Shown one piece after another: positions 63,484-64,000 of a stretch of DNA of 64,000 bases. The stretch spans positions 6,510,001 through 6,574,000 of the forward strand of contig NZ_CP107939.1 of the NCBI RefSeq assembly GCF_036046055.1. Reading direction: 5' to 3'. A program made the translations under genes and the position numbers. The notes beneath the pieces are model-generated. The model was not told the origin of the DNA. It made no database searches and saw only the letters and a list, made by a program, of their open reading frames with translations. How positions within the stretch are numbered: the stretch's first letter is position 1; the number at the start of each line of letters is the position of its first letter. This stretch comes from Nocardia sp. NBC_00403 (GTDB lineage: Bacteria; Actinomycetota; Actinomycetes; Mycobacteriales; Mycobacteriaceae).

Positions 63484-64000
63484 ATGATTCACGACACCAC
63501 GGACCAAGGTTTCCGCGTGGACAGATCTCGGCGATCACCGGCCCGTCTCGCGGTCCCCGTACTCTGCGCCTCGCTGCTCGGCGCGCTCGGCGGAGTTCCT
63601 GCCTCCGCCGAGGCACGAGAGGTGAAGGAGTGCACCGACACCGGGTTCGTCCAAGAGATGCTGGACGGACTCAATAAAGTACGATCTCACCACGGAGTCC
63701 CCGCGCTGAAGATCAGCCAAGAGCTGGCGGACTACGCGAAGACGCGCGCGGTGTTCCACGCGGAGAACGGCTCCGTGTCCCACAGAGAACTGGATACGAG
63801 GTACGGCGAAAACGTATTCCTGGCCAGCAGCGATGATTCCAGGCCGACGCCCGCCGGTGATGCCGTCATGCATTGGAAGAATGAGCAAGAGCGCTACGAG
63901 TACGAAGCCGACCGCCCGGCGCCGGGGACCGAGAATTTCACGCAGATGGTGTGGAAGGCCAGTACCACAGTTGGTGTCGGCCGAGCCTGCGTGCTTGCAC
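63484..64000 (+). CDS. CAP/SCP-domain secreted protein (3' end outside window)
   Basis: The frame from ATG 63484 (AGAAGGGG upstream) is still open at the window end, giving 172 visible residues. A twin-Arg-like basic N-terminus (DRSRRSPARLAVPVLCASLL) with a hydrophobic core ends near ASAEARE. The CAP domain follows: EMLDGLNKVRSHHGVPALKI, RYGENVFLASS, HWKNEQERYEYE and TENFTQMVWKASTTVGVGRA, the family's cavity His/Glu motifs. It matches plant PR-1/GAPR-like secreted bacterial proteins. Confidence 0.85.
   Translation, partial: MIHDTTDQGFRVDRSRRSPARLAVPVLCASLLGALGGVPASAEAREVKECTDTGFVQEMLDGLNKVRSHHGVPALKISQELADYAKTRAVFHAENGSVSHRELDTRYGENVFLASSDDSRPTPAGDAVMHWKNEQERYEYEADRPAPGTENFTQMVWKASTTVGVGRACVLA

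Overview
The window is high-GC actinobacterial DNA. I place it in the Mycobacteriales, most likely Nocardia or a close relative. The best evidence is the block at 24835-36526. It holds a complete sufR-B-D-C-S-U-T operon on the minus strand, and divergent from it a mannosyltransferase (mptB-like), an ABC-2 ATPase and permease, and a ctaA heme A synthase. This is the gene order of Mycobacterium tuberculosis Rv1456c-Rv1466. MMPL, DUF3556 and F420/LLM-type proteins fit the same group. The genus is inference.

Layout. 1-2590: the tail of an AfsR-type regulator, then a broken IS256-family element. 2591-10267: an SDR, an MMPL exporter, a lycopene cyclase overlapping a Ku gene, an NTF2-like protein divergent from an XRE regulator, and a hypothetical. 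10336-16140: a minus-strand family-1 glycosyltransferase plus an orphan ABC-2 permease, divergent from one long gene that joins a GT4 glycosyltransferase to a cytochrome P450; then a GC-poor orphan and a LuxR remnant. 16606-23250: enoyl-CoA hydratase, LLM oxidoreductase, 2OG-Fe(II) oxygenase, and a methionine importer with two divergent metQ genes followed by metN and metI. 23296-36526: small envelope proteins, the suf operon and the mptB-ctaA operon. 36527-43976: DJ-1/PfpI with TetR, aldo/keto reductase, LLM oxidoreductase, a frameshifted D-2-hydroxyacid dehydrogenase, and an OB-fold protein next to a flotillin. 44047-49907: CGNR regulator divergent from an EamA exporter, then a two-gene DUF4132 cassette between a decayed tyrosine recombinase and a decayed Tn3-type transposase, then DUF1059 and a collapsed beta-lactamase gene. 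50364-56994: NmrA-like protein, two ABC exporter-fold half-transporters of siderophore-importer type (one frameshifted in a 7-base G/C run), an HSL-type esterase and a divergent AraC regulator. 57009-64000: gene fragments, XRE divergent from SDR, DUF3556 protein, Nudix, TetR with two identical 18-bp palindromic operators divergent from an alpha/beta hydrolase, and the start of a CAP-domain secreted protein.

The most unusual observations are the GT4-P450 fusion, whose P450 half keeps the heme cysteine but lacks the usual I-helix acid/alcohol pair, and the DUF4132 cassette bounded by recombinase debris. The window contains many decayed genes (IS256, LuxR, alcohol dehydrogenase, recombinase, Tn3, beta-lactamase, esterase and reductase fragments), so several intervals are recombination-prone accessory DNA between conserved core blocks. 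No tRNA, rRNA or CRISPR array was seen.
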